64,000 nt of DNA from Serratia liquefaciens. Lineage in GTDB: Bacteria; Pseudomonadota; Gammaproteobacteria; Enterobacterales; Enterobacteriaceae. The DNA lies in assembly GCA_012719855.1 (NCBI GenBank), contig JAAXZN010000028.1, forward strand, positions 104,731 to 168,730, given 5' to 3'. This document shows, in pieces, positions 57,075-64,000 of this stretch (within the stretch, counting starts at the first letter, position 1; every line of letters starts with the position of its first letter). Under the pieces are notes generated by a model that was not told the DNA's origin, ran no database searches, and saw only the letters and a program-made list of their open reading frames with translations. The position numbers were made by a program, and so were the translations under genes.

Positions 57075-57956
57075 TTAGACGGCGTCGTGTTCTGCCGCCA
57101 TGCTGCCGAACTTGCCCCCGTTGAAGTCACGGAAAGCCTGCTGAATTTCCGCGTCGCTGTTCATCACAAACGGACCATAACCGACGATAGGCTCGTCGAT
57201 CGGCTCGCCGCTCAGAACCAGCAAACTGACATCGTTATTGGCTTCGAGGGTGATTGAATCCCCCGCACGGTCAAACCTGACCATTTGGGTTTCGCGCACC
57301 ACTTCTTCGCCGTTAACATGAATAGCGCCATGCAGCATGACCAGCGCCAACGTATGCCCTTCTTCCACCGTCAACGTGGTGGTATGACCGGCGTTCAGCT
57401 TCATGTCCCACACATTGAGCGGGCTGAAGGTGCGTGCCGGCCCAGCGTGGCCGTCGAAGTTACCGGCAATCACCCGAACCTGACCTGCGCCATCCGCCAG
57501 TGGAACGACTGGAATATCCGCATTCAGCAGCGTCTGGTAACCCGGCTCAGCCATTTTGTCCTTGGCCGGCAGATTCACCCACAGTTGGACCATTTCCATG
57601 GTGCCGCCGTTGCGCGAGAAATCCCGTGAGTGGAACTCTTCGTGCAAAATACCCGAGGCGGCGGTCATCCACTGCACGTCACCGGGACCAATCACCCCAC
57701 CGCTGCCGGTAGAATCGCGGTGCTCCACTTCGCCCTGGTAGACGATGGTCACCGTTTCAAACCCGCGATGCGGGTGCTGACCCACGCCACGGGTGCCAGA
57801 GGCAGAGCGGAACTTGGTTGGCGCAGCATGATCCAACAGCAGGAACGGGCTCATTTCCGCCCCCAAATCGTTATAGGAGAACAGCGAATTCACCAGGAAA
57901 CCGTTGCCGACCCAGTGGGCTTCAGGGCTGTTGTAAATACCGAGGATCTTTTTCAT
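57075..57956 (-). CDS. Pirin family protein
   Basis: 293-residue bicupin. Metal ligands of the N-terminal cupin are visible: His61, His63 (GQHPHRGFETVT), His105 and Glu107 (SGILHEEFHS). Pirins are iron-binding regulators or quercetinases; a Serratia marcescens pirin was reported to modulate pyruvate catabolism. Which activity applies here is unknown. First gene of a leftward pair with the YcaC-like hydrolase and divergent from a LysR-type regulator, the usual enterobacterial arrangement for redox-responsive pirin genes. Confidence 0.93.
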   Translation of the reverse strand: MKKILGIYNSPEAHWVGNGFLVNSLFSYNDLGAEMSPFLLLDHAAPTKFRSASGTRGVGQHPHRGFETVTIVYQGEVEHRDSTGSGGVIGPGDVQWMTAASGILHEEFHSRDFSRNGGTMEMVQLWVNLPAKDKMAEPGYQTLLNADIPVVPLADGAGQVRVIAGNFDGHAGPARTFSPLNVWDMKLNAGHTTTLTVEEGHTLALVMLHGAIHVNGEEVVRETQMVRFDRAGDSITLEANNDVSLLVLSGEPIDEPIVGYGPFVMNSDAEIQQAFRDFNGGKFGSMAAEHDAV

Positions 57957-58085
57957 CTTGAACTCCTGTTTCAGGTCTCACGACCTTAAGTTGATGTCAG
58001 AAGTTTAATCCTGTCGCGTTTGCCGCAGTAGTAGGCAAGATGTACACTCAGTGTTCTAGATATGGAACGATGATAAGGACGGGCG

Positions 58086-58994
58086 ATGTTCACCGATTTG
58101 AACGATCTGTTTTATTTCGCCAACGTGGTCGACCATCAGGGATTCGCCCCCGCAGGCCGTGCGCTGGGTATCCCCAAGTCCAAACTGAGTCGACGCGTGG
58201 CGTTGCTGGAAGAACGCCTGGGCGTGCGCCTGATCCAACGCTCGACGCGACGGTTTTCCGTCACCGACGTCGGCCAGAATTACTATGCGCACTGCAAGGC
58301 AATGCTGGTGGAAGCCGATGCGGCGCAGCAGGCTATCGAGCAAACCCGCGCCGAACCTTGCGGCACGGTACGCATGACCTGCCCGGTGGCCATTCTGCAT
58401 ACCCGGGTCGGCAGCATGGTCGCGGCCTTTATGGCCGATTACCCGAAAGTCACGGTGCATCTGGAAGCCACTAACCGCCGGGTGGACGTGGTGGGTGAAG
58501 GCCTGGACCTGGCCATCCGCGTGCGGCCACCGCCGCTGGAAGACAGCGATCTGGTGCTGAAAATTTTGGCGCAGCGCACCTGGTGCATCGCCGCCAGCCC
58601 GGCGCTGGTGCGAACCCTCGGCCCGGTGGAACGGCCCGAGGAATTGCATAAATACCCCACCCTGGATCTTGGCCCGGCACGCGCACAGCACCTGTGGCAG
58701 TTGACCGGACCAGAGGGTGAGAAAATGGAGTGGGAACACCGACCGAGGTTGGTGACCGACGACATGCTGATGTTGCGGACAGCGGCGATCGCCGGGGCCG
58801 GCATCGTGCAGCTGCCGTCGATGATGATGCGCGACGACATGCTGCGCGGCGAATTGGTACAACTGCTGCCAGGTTGGCAACCGCAGGGTGGCGTGGTGCA
58901 TGCGGTTTACCCTTCACGTCGCGGCCTACTGCCGGCAGTGCGGCTGCTGCTCGACTATCTGGCGCAGCAGTTTGCCAGTATCGAAGAGGAGTGA
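58086..58994 (+). CDS. LysR-family transcriptional regulator
   Basis: 302-residue regulator. The winged helix is DLNDLFYFANVVDHQGFAPA, GRALGIPKSKLSRRVALLEE and RLGVRLIQRSTRRFSVTDVG. The ligand-binding half contains VDVVGEGLDLAIRV and RTAAIAGAGIVQLP. It is divergent from pirin and probably controls it. It ends one base before the end of the opposing glyoxalase gene. Confidence 0.93.
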   Translation: MFTDLNDLFYFANVVDHQGFAPAGRALGIPKSKLSRRVALLEERLGVRLIQRSTRRFSVTDVGQNYYAHCKAMLVEADAAQQAIEQTRAEPCGTVRMTCPVAILHTRVGSMVAAFMADYPKVTVHLEATNRRVDVVGEGLDLAIRVRPPPLEDSDLVLKILAQRTWCIAASPALVRTLGPVERPEELHKYPTLDLGPARAQHLWQLTGPEGEKMEWEHRPRLVTDDMLMLRTAAIAGAGIVQLPSMMMRDDMLRGELVQLLPGWQPQGGVVHAVYPSRRGLLPAVRLLLDYLAQQFASIEEE

Positions 58995-59378
58995 TCAGGC
59001 GGTAATTTCGATGGCATTACCGTCCGGATCGCGAACGATCGACTCATAAAAACCATCCCCCGTCCGGCGTGGCGCCGCCAGCAGGATCCCCTCCTGCAGT
59101 GCGCGCTGCGCCAGTTGATCGACGCGGCTTTCATCTCCCACCGACAATGCAATATGCGCCCACCCGACGCGTTCATTGGTCTGCTCCAACGGCAGCAGTT
59201 CCGGCAGACTCATGATCTCCAGCGTTGGGCCGGCCGCCAGGCTGACAAAGCGCGAAACAAACCCCGGGCGGTTTCGGCTAACGTACTGCTCCCCGGCAAC
59301 GCCGTCAAAATACCGCTGCCAAAATGCCACCTGGGCATCGATATCGCGGGTCCAGAGTGCAACATGGGCTATTTTCAT
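58995..59378 (-). CDS. Glyoxalase/VOC-family protein
   Basis: 127-residue protein with two beta-alpha-beta-beta-beta modules: KIAHVALWTRDIDAQVAFWQ at the start, and GWAHIALSVGD, DGFYESIVRDPDGNAIEI in the second half with a typical DPDGN-x-IE metal ligand. Members are glyoxalases, dioxygenases or resistance proteins; the substrate is unknown. ATG 59378 lies one base after the DeoR stop and has GGAG before it, so it is coupled to that regulator. Confidence 0.88.
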   Translation of the reverse strand: MKIAHVALWTRDIDAQVAFWQRYFDGVAGEQYVSRNRPGFVSRFVSLAAGPTLEIMSLPELLPLEQTNERVGWAHIALSVGDESRVDQLAQRALQEGILLAAPRRTGDGFYESIVRDPDGNAIEITA

Positions 59379-59379
59379 C

Positions 59380-60162
59380 TCAGTCTCCAATGGGTGAATT
59401 GCTGTAGAGCACCTTGCCGCCGCTGTGAGTTATCTGCTGTTCGAGCTGCGGATGGCTGCCGGCCGGCGTAACCAGATAATCGACGCGGCTGACGGGCAAA
59501 AAGCTATAAGGGGCATAGGTGTTAAGTTTGTCGCCGGTGCACAGCACCGCCAGGTTACCGGACCGCGCCAGCAAACGTTTCTTGAACTGGGCATCCTGAT
59601 AATTCAGCGCCGAAAAACCGCTGCCTGGGTCATAAGCACAAATGCCGACGAAAGCGAGGTCAAAGTAAAAATCGTCGATTTCCTGCACCGCTTTGGCGTC
59701 CACACAGCCGCCGATGTCGGCATCCAGTTCGCCGCCGATTAAAATCGTGCGGATCCCCGGCTGTTCCAGCATTTTGCCGGCAATAGTCAACGCGTTAGTG
59801 ACCACCGTCAGCCGTAAATCGCGCGGCAACAGGTCGGCCAAATAAAGGTGGGTACTGCCGGCATCGAGGAAAATAACCTGTCCTTCCTTGATCAACGCCA
59901 GTGCAGCCAGCGCCAGCGCCTGCTTCTCATCACCGCTCAATTGCAGCCGTGCGCTGATAGGGCCGGTTGCCGGCGTGGGTGCCAGCGCACCGCCATAAAT
60001 GCGTTTACACAGGTTTTGTGCCGCCAACTGACGCAGATCGCGCCGAATGGTGGCTTCAGTGGTTTTCAGGCGCTCCGCCATTTCAACCGCCAGCACTCGC
60101 CCCTGCTGCTGCAAGGTGGCAAGGATCGCATCATGGCGCTGATTGGGTAACAGTTTGGACAT
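59380..60162 (-). CDS. DeoR-family transcriptional regulator
   Basis: 260-residue repressor from ATG 60162 (MSKLLPNQRHDAILATLQQQ). The DeoR helix-turn-helix covers RVLAVEMAERLKTTEATIRR-DLRQLAAQ, followed by the sugar-phosphate isomerase-like effector domain (VIFLDAGSTHLYLADLL, VVTNALTIAGKML, LIGGELD). The effector should be a phosphorylated metabolite. Upstream in the gap to the divergent ZIP-like gene lie three similar ACAAA(T/C)GT repeats, candidate operators. The glyoxalase gene follows one base after the stop. Confidence 0.92.
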   Translation of the reverse strand: MSKLLPNQRHDAILATLQQQGRVLAVEMAERLKTTEATIRRDLRQLAAQNLCKRIYGGALAPTPATGPISARLQLSGDEKQALALAALALIKEGQVIFLDAGSTHLYLADLLPRDLRLTVVTNALTIAGKMLEQPGIRTILIGGELDADIGGCVDAKAVQEIDDFYFDLAFVGICAYDPGSGFSALNYQDAQFKKRLLARSGNLAVLCTGDKLNTYAPYSFLPVSRVDYLVTPAGSHPQLEQQITHSGGKVLYSNSPIGD

Positions 60163-60190
60163 TCGACTTCTCGATGGCGAACAAGTGATC

Positions 60191-60228
60191 ACAAATGTAC
60201 ACAAACGTTTAAAATCGTACAAATGTTT
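60191..60228. promoter_or_regulatory. Candidate DeoR operator repeats
   Basis: ACAAATGT (60191-60198), ACAAACGTTT (60201-60210) and ACAAATGTTT (60219-60228) are three close direct repeats. They lie between the divergent deoR-like and ZIP-like genes, where a local repressor would bind. No binding data. Confidence 0.5.
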
Positions 60229-60296
60229 TTTGCGACGGTGCGAAGGAGTAGCACTCGACTAGACTGAAACTTTACGTCTCAGATAAAGGAATATTG

Positions 60297-60986
60297 ATGA
60301 CCTCAGCCGTGCTGTATACCTTATTTCCCGCCGCAGCGACCGTCGTTGGCGCCGCCATCGCGCTTTATCGCCGCCCTGGCGATGCCGCCATGCGCATCAT
60401 TCATCACTTTACCGCCGGCATCGTCTTTGCCGCTGCCGCAACCGAAATTCTGCCCGATCTCAAGCAACAATCACCTTGGGCAGTGCTGCTCGGCGGTGCC
60501 GCAGGTGTGCTGATGATGCTGCTGGTCAGGCGCTTGGGAGAACGGGCTCAGGGACCGGCGGGCTTTGTGGCAACCGTCGGCGTGGATATCTTTATCGATG
60601 GTCTGGTGCTGGGCATCGCCTTCGCTGCCGGTGCCAAAGCGGGCCTGTTATTGACGCTCGCGCTAACGTTGGAAGTGCTGTTTCTGGGGCTGTCGATCGT
60701 GGGCGATTTACGTGATTTTTTCGGCCGGCGGATAAAAGCCATGCTGGCAATTGGCGGTCTGGCTCTGCTGTTGCCAATAGGCGGTCTGTTGGGTGCACCG
60801 ATTGCCATGCTGGGGGCTTTCTGGTTAACCACGTTTCTGGCCTTCGGCCTGATTGCCTTGCTCTATCTGGTCACGGAGGAGCTGCTGGTTGAGGCGCACG
60901 AAGGAGGTAAAGATACCCCGCTCGCCACCGCGATGTTTTTTGTCGGTTTTTTACTGCTGTTGCTGCTGGAAGAGGGGATGGGGTAA
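60297..60986 (+). CDS. ZIP-family-like membrane transporter
   Basis: 229-residue integral membrane protein with about eight helices. Features reminiscent of ZIP metal transporters are HHFTAGIVFAAAATEILPDL, GVDIFIDGLVLGIAFAAGA (where the ZIP HNFPEG-like motif has D in the metal position) and TLEVLFLGLSIVGDL. Ion specificity is unknown. I chose ATG 60297 with AAAGGA seven bases upstream. Divergent from the deoR-like gene and probably controlled by it. Confidence 0.78.
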   Translation: MTSAVLYTLFPAAATVVGAAIALYRRPGDAAMRIIHHFTAGIVFAAAATEILPDLKQQSPWAVLLGGAAGVLMMLLVRRLGERAQGPAGFVATVGVDIFIDGLVLGIAFAAGAKAGLLLTLALTLEVLFLGLSIVGDLRDFFGRRIKAMLAIGGLALLLPIGGLLGAPIAMLGAFWLTTFLAFGLIALLYLVTEELLVEAHEGGKDTPLATAMFFVGFLLLLLLEEGMG

Positions 60987-61092
60987 CACGCAGGAATTTT
61001 ACGGGGCTATTACCTCCCCCCAGGTGATTTGGCTATACTGAGGCGAGCAAGGTTACCGCAGAACGTAACGGCTTGGGCGCTAAGGGAAAAGG

Positions 61093-61710
61093 ATGCTGTC
61101 AAAAATTGCGAAGTGGCTATTTCAATTGCCGGGCAGGCTGTTTGGGGGCATTTTCAGGAGCCGCCTGACGATTTTTATCTTCTTTATGCTGATTGCCGCT
61201 GGGGTTTTCAGCGCCAAACGCTATCTGCGAGCCCATCAAAGCGACGATGAGTTTGTCACGACGGCCACCACAGATTACAACCGGGCCATCCAGCGTGAAA
61301 TGCCGATGCGCGAAGCACGCGAACAGTGCGGCGGCCCGCTGCATGACAACGCCGGGCAACCCTGGCCTCTTTCGGCCGGCTATCTGCATCAGCCGGAAGG
61401 CAAAGCCGCCGCCCCACAGCAACAACTGACGCTGGATAATCAAAACAACAATTTTGCGGTATTGGTCAAACTGGAGACACCGGGCGCGCCACAGCGTTTG
61501 GCGGAGGTTTTTATTCCCGCAGCCGGCAGTTTTAATATCAAAACCAACCCGGCCGGGGAATACGTGATGAAAATCAAAAACATCAAAACCGGCTGTAACT
61601 TCCGCTCCAAACCCTTCACCCTGAGTCGTCATCAGGATTGGCGGCTGTCGCTGAAGCTGCAAACGGACGGCAGCGTGCAATACCAACCGATCAGCGACCG
61701 CGAGTTTTAA
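61093..61710 (+). CDS. Single-pass membrane protein of unknown function
   Basis: 205-residue protein with one N-terminal membrane helix (about 25-43, LTIFIFFMLIAAGVFSA) and a periplasmic domain of about 160 residues that includes QCGGPLHDNAGQPWPLSAGY and NFAVLVKLETP, likely beta-rich, with two Cys. No family recognised. RBS AAAAGG precedes ATG 61093. Monocistronic. Confidence 0.75.
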   Translation: MLSKIAKWLFQLPGRLFGGIFRSRLTIFIFFMLIAAGVFSAKRYLRAHQSDDEFVTTATTDYNRAIQREMPMREAREQCGGPLHDNAGQPWPLSAGYLHQPEGKAAAPQQQLTLDNQNNNFAVLVKLETPGAPQRLAEVFIPAAGSFNIKTNPAGEYVMKIKNIKTGCNFRSKPFTLSRHQDWRLSLKLQTDGSVQYQPISDREF

Positions 61711-61719
61711 TCGCGAGGC

Positions 61720-61983
61720 TTATTTCTTCACCGGATGATCGCGGCGGAACAATTCCCAGCTTTCGATTTCCTGGCCGTTCGGCAAGGTACAGGTGGAATA
61801 CTGGCCGTCAGCATTTTGCTTGGCGTTCAGCTTGCCGCCGATCTTGGTGCAATAAACGTCCGCCGGGTTCGCCATGCCAATTGGTTTTACCTGCGGTGGC
61901 GGCGGTGCATCGTTAGATTTCATGGTGCAGCCCTGCAATATCGCCATCCCTGCCAACAGGGAGACCATCAGAATTTTTTTCAT
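61720..61983 (-). CDS. DUF333-type small lipoprotein
   Basis: 87-residue lipoprotein from ATG 61983. The signal peptide ends in a lipobox (MAILQGC, Cys19). The rest holds the DUF333 pattern NPADVYCTKIGGKLNAKQNA-DGQYSTCTLPNGQEIESWELFR, seen in secreted small proteins sometimes labelled hemolysin or YoaF-like. No haemolytic role should be inferred. Function unknown. Confidence 0.85.
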   Translation of the reverse strand: MKKILMVSLLAGMAILQGCTMKSNDAPPPPQVKPIGMANPADVYCTKIGGKLNAKQNADGQYSTCTLPNGQEIESWELFRRDHPVKK

Positions 61984-62056
61984 TTTTTCTCTTACCACTC
62001 CCGGTCTATTTCACGCCGCGGATAGCCGGCCCATTTGAAATACGGCGGGGGAAGTT

Positions 62057-62089
62057 AAAAACGGCGGCAGCCTGAGCCTACCGCCGTTT
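62057..62089 (-). terminator. Terminator of the yjjA-like gene
   Basis: On the minus strand AAACGGCGG pairs with CCGCCGTTT, extended by a partial inner stem, and is followed by TT (TTTTT in all). It lies 7 bp after the DUF2501 gene stop. Confidence 0.75.
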
Positions 62090-62095
62090 AAGCTA

Positions 62096-62581
62096 TCAGG
62101 AAATAAAGGATGCGCCCTGTTTCAGGACCAAATCACAGGCTTTTTGCTTCACTTTTTCAGTGATTTGCGAAGTACCCAGGCTGTTCAGATCCAGACTCTT
62201 GCCTTCGCCGGTTTTCAGCAGGCCACCCAGCCCTTGCTGGTAGTCCTGGCTTTTGGCGTTCTCTGTGCTGGTGATGCCCAGCTTGCTCAGCAACTGGTCT
62301 TTCACCGCTTCGGTGCCGTTGGCCGACAGGACGTTATTTTTCACGCAGTACTGCAGGATGCCGGCCGCGTTAGTCATGCTGCTGGAGCTCAGCGCCTTGT
62401 CGCCACCGTTCAGTAAACCGGTAAGTGAAGACAGTGAAGTGCCACTGGTGCTGCCACCCGATTTACTCAGTTCACCGGCCGCGCTGCTGAGGGAATCCAT
62501 CAGTCCGGCAGCCTGAGCCGCGCCGCAGGTCATGGCGGAGGTCAATGTCAGCGCCAGCAGTAAACGATGCTTGGTGTTCAT
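62096..62581 (-). CDS. DUF2501 (YjjA-like) secreted protein
   Basis: 161-residue periplasmic protein with a signal peptide (MNTKHRLLLALTLTSAMTCG, ends AQA). The family pattern is GLMDSLSSAAGELSKSGG, SSMTNAAGILQYCVKNNVLS and VKDQLLSKLGI, resembling E. coli YjjA. Function unknown; two Cys may form a disulfide. Monocistronic with a good terminator. Confidence 0.85.
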   Translation of the reverse strand: MNTKHRLLLALTLTSAMTCGAAQAAGLMDSLSSAAGELSKSGGSTSGTSLSSLTGLLNGGDKALSSSSMTNAAGILQYCVKNNVLSANGTEAVKDQLLSKLGITSTENAKSQDYQQGLGGLLKTGEGKSLDLNSLGTSQITEKVKQKACDLVLKQGASFIS

Positions 62582-62828
62582 GGGGTAAAGCTCCTGTTAT
62601 CTCGCCATCCTTTCAGCATCCCCCTAGCCATTGGCGACGGGAAAAAGCGGATGGGCGAATCGTGTGCAATCAGCGCAATGCGCTGGGTCACCTCTTCGGA
62701 CGCCACCCGCGGCGACAAGTTCCTTTTAGCCGGCAATACGGCGTTTTTTCAGAATTCAGGTAATTTTTTGGGCGAAGAATGTACAGCTAAGGGGCTATGG
62801 GCCGCCAAACTGGGCGACCCGCCAGGGA

Positions 62829-63422
62829 TCAGAACTGCCAGCGCAGCCAGGCGAAGAACACGTTGCCGTTATTATAGGTGCCGGGAATATAAGTGGCCTG
62901 GAAGGTCAGGCGCTTATAACCGATAGAAGCCAAAGGCAGCGGGGCCGGGATAGGAATGTAATTCCAGTTATCGCGCGCGGTGACACTGGCGGTGAAGCCC
63001 AGACCCAGACGGAAGTCCTTGTCGTCCAGAGGACGCCAGATCTTCTCATAAGCGTAACCGCCAATCGGTTCCCACTTATTGAACGAATCCTTGAATGCCA
63101 TCAGATAAATGCCGTGCCAGTCACCGTCGCTGTCGTAGCGCGAAATGCCATAACCGGCGCCCCAGGGACGCTCGTTGTACTTATCGATATGCTCGTCGTC
63201 GTAAGTCCAGCGGTTATGCCAGGTAATGGCCGGCAGATAGATGTCTTTATTCGGCGAGTTGTTCCAGGTTTCCGCCACGTTATCGGTGAAACGCTGCCAC
63301 AACCCCGGTTTTTCAGCCTGCGTCGCGCTGCCATTTCCTGCACCAACCTCAGCGTAAGAAGGTAGTGCAGGAAATAGCAGCGCCACTGAGCAAGCTAAAA
63401 TTGTCCGCTTAAAAAACATCAT
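62829..63422 (-). CDS. pagP: Lipid A palmitoyltransferase PagP
   Basis: Outer-membrane enzyme that transfers palmitate from phospholipid to lipid A. The precursor is 197 residues, with a signal peptide (ends SYA). Family hallmarks are [72 protein letters not shown] and [19 protein letters not shown]. The catalytic His of the AITWHNR segment and the conserved Asp/Ser region are retained. Starts at ATG 63422 or 63419 share the AGGAG upstream. PhoPQ control is usual, but I saw no convincing PhoP box. Confidence 0.95.
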   Translation of the reverse strand: MMFFKRTILACSVALLFPALPSYAEVGAGNGSATQAEKPGLWQRFTDNVAETWNNSPNKDIYLPAITWHNRWTYDDEHIDKYNERPWGAGYGISRYDSDGDWHGIYLMAFKDSFNKWEPIGGYAYEKIWRPLDDKDFRLGLGFTASVTARDNWNYIPIPAPLPLASIGYKRLTFQATYIPGTYNNGNVFFAWLRWQF

Positions 63423-64000
63423 CAAACTCCTGTAAAAAATAAGGCCGGCGATTCTTACCGATCGACCCATCAAGATCAAGCTGTATCTTATTTATCCAAC
63501 CATTTTCTCCTGCCTCGTTGTCACTTGGTTAAGTTTAGCCGCAGGTAAAGGGAAACGGCCCGGCGGGTCGACTCCGGGCGCTCAGGCTACTGCGCCCCCC
63601 CTGCACCGTCTGTCGGAATACTCCGCAATAATGCTGCTCCCAGAGTAAAACCCGGCGGCCCGCCAGCCGGCTACAGAACTTCTTTCCTGCTCTGAGCGTA
63701 GCGAAATCTTTACTGCCGCCCCATAAGCAACTGGAATCGCCGTCACGCTTTTCGTGGGTTCTCGCCGCCCATTTTACGGCAATCTCAATAAGCTCAAGGC
63801 CCTGTCACGCGCCATGGCTGTAAATTTGCAGTTACATCGCTGCTTTAGAGACCTGCACGGCAAAAACGGGTGACTTCCCGCCGTCATTTTTACTGGCAGG
63901 CAAAAGTACCGGTGTTCATCCCGTATGCCATGTTCCGGCCCAAGCCGCCATATTTTACATCTCCATTACATTCAGTGAAAAATACCCCCCACCACATCCC
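63423..64000. other. Region upstream of pagP, no gene seen
   Basis: About 580 bp up to the right edge of the window with no open frame that looks real on either strand and no recognised RNA. It should contain the pagP promoter, and perhaps the regulatory region of a gene that lies beyond the edge. Confidence 0.5.

Noticed and set aside
61720..61983. Haemolysin
   Set aside because: The DUF333 family is sometimes labelled this way, but the protein is a small lipoprotein with no toxin features.
63480..64000. PhoP box or a further gene upstream of pagP
   Set aside because: GGTTAAGTTTA near 63525 has the wrong repeat period for PhoP, and no open frame shows recognisable protein or a ribosome site.

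Overview
The window looks like chromosomal DNA of a Serratia species, most likely from the liquefaciens/proteamaculans/plymuthica side of the genus. The backbone genes proY, brnQ, phoR, phoB, sbcD, sbcC, mak, rdgC, ppnP, yaiA, aroL, aqpZ and pagP read as close relatives of their enterobacterial counterparts and keep much of the E. coli order. Between them sit typical Serratia accessory genes. Species assignment is inference from protein resemblance and synteny, not from a search.

Layout. 0-11 kb: proY (partial), brnQ, a MetJ-boxed methionine-synthase paralogue, a PstS-like protein behind phoBR, and divergent sbcDC. 11-14 kb: an orphan BglG-type antiterminator that keeps its RAT/terminator leader, a PIN/Phd toxin-antitoxin pair, and mak. 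14-24 kb: a sugar locus, with an ABC importer, a D-lyxose isomerase, a class II ketose-bisphosphate aldolase and a PfkB kinase in one leftward operon. A response regulator and a hybrid sensor kinase sit at its two ends. Then rdgC.

24.7-38 kb is the accessory heart. Between rdgC and ppnP lies a small cassette: a double-glycine-leader microcin-like precursor, an internal terminator, and a small two-helix membrane protein (candidate immunity). It is bracketed by two 20-bp copies of one palindromic hairpin. Between ppnP and yaiA, where E. coli has aroM, lies an AT-rich island of about 11.7 kb. It holds a hybrid sensor kinase with a NarL-type regulator, a class A acid phosphatase cut by an in-frame amber codon, a phosphoribosyltransferase/aminoglycoside-phosphotransferase-like fusion, an ABC exporter, two family 2 glycosyltransferases, a nucleotide-kinase-like protein, and a LuxR-type regulator broken at an A8 run. 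The order, coupled starts and exporter suggest an operon that makes and exports a small glycosylated or ribosylated product; the product is unknown. This cluster and the orphan microcin are the best candidates for an undescribed system.

38-64 kb: a SnoaL-like protein, AraC and TetR regulators and an aldo/keto reductase; aroL; a Fur-boxed siderophore-binding protein plus TonB receptor; several acetyltransferases and methyltransferases; LtrA; a phytase-like protein; aqpZ; a MmyB-type regulator; a DUF2076 protein; a pirin/isochorismatase-like pair with a divergent LysR regulator; a DeoR/glyoxalase pair opposite a ZIP-like transporter; small envelope proteins; and pagP. No rRNA, tRNA, insertion sequence or CRISPR array was recognised.
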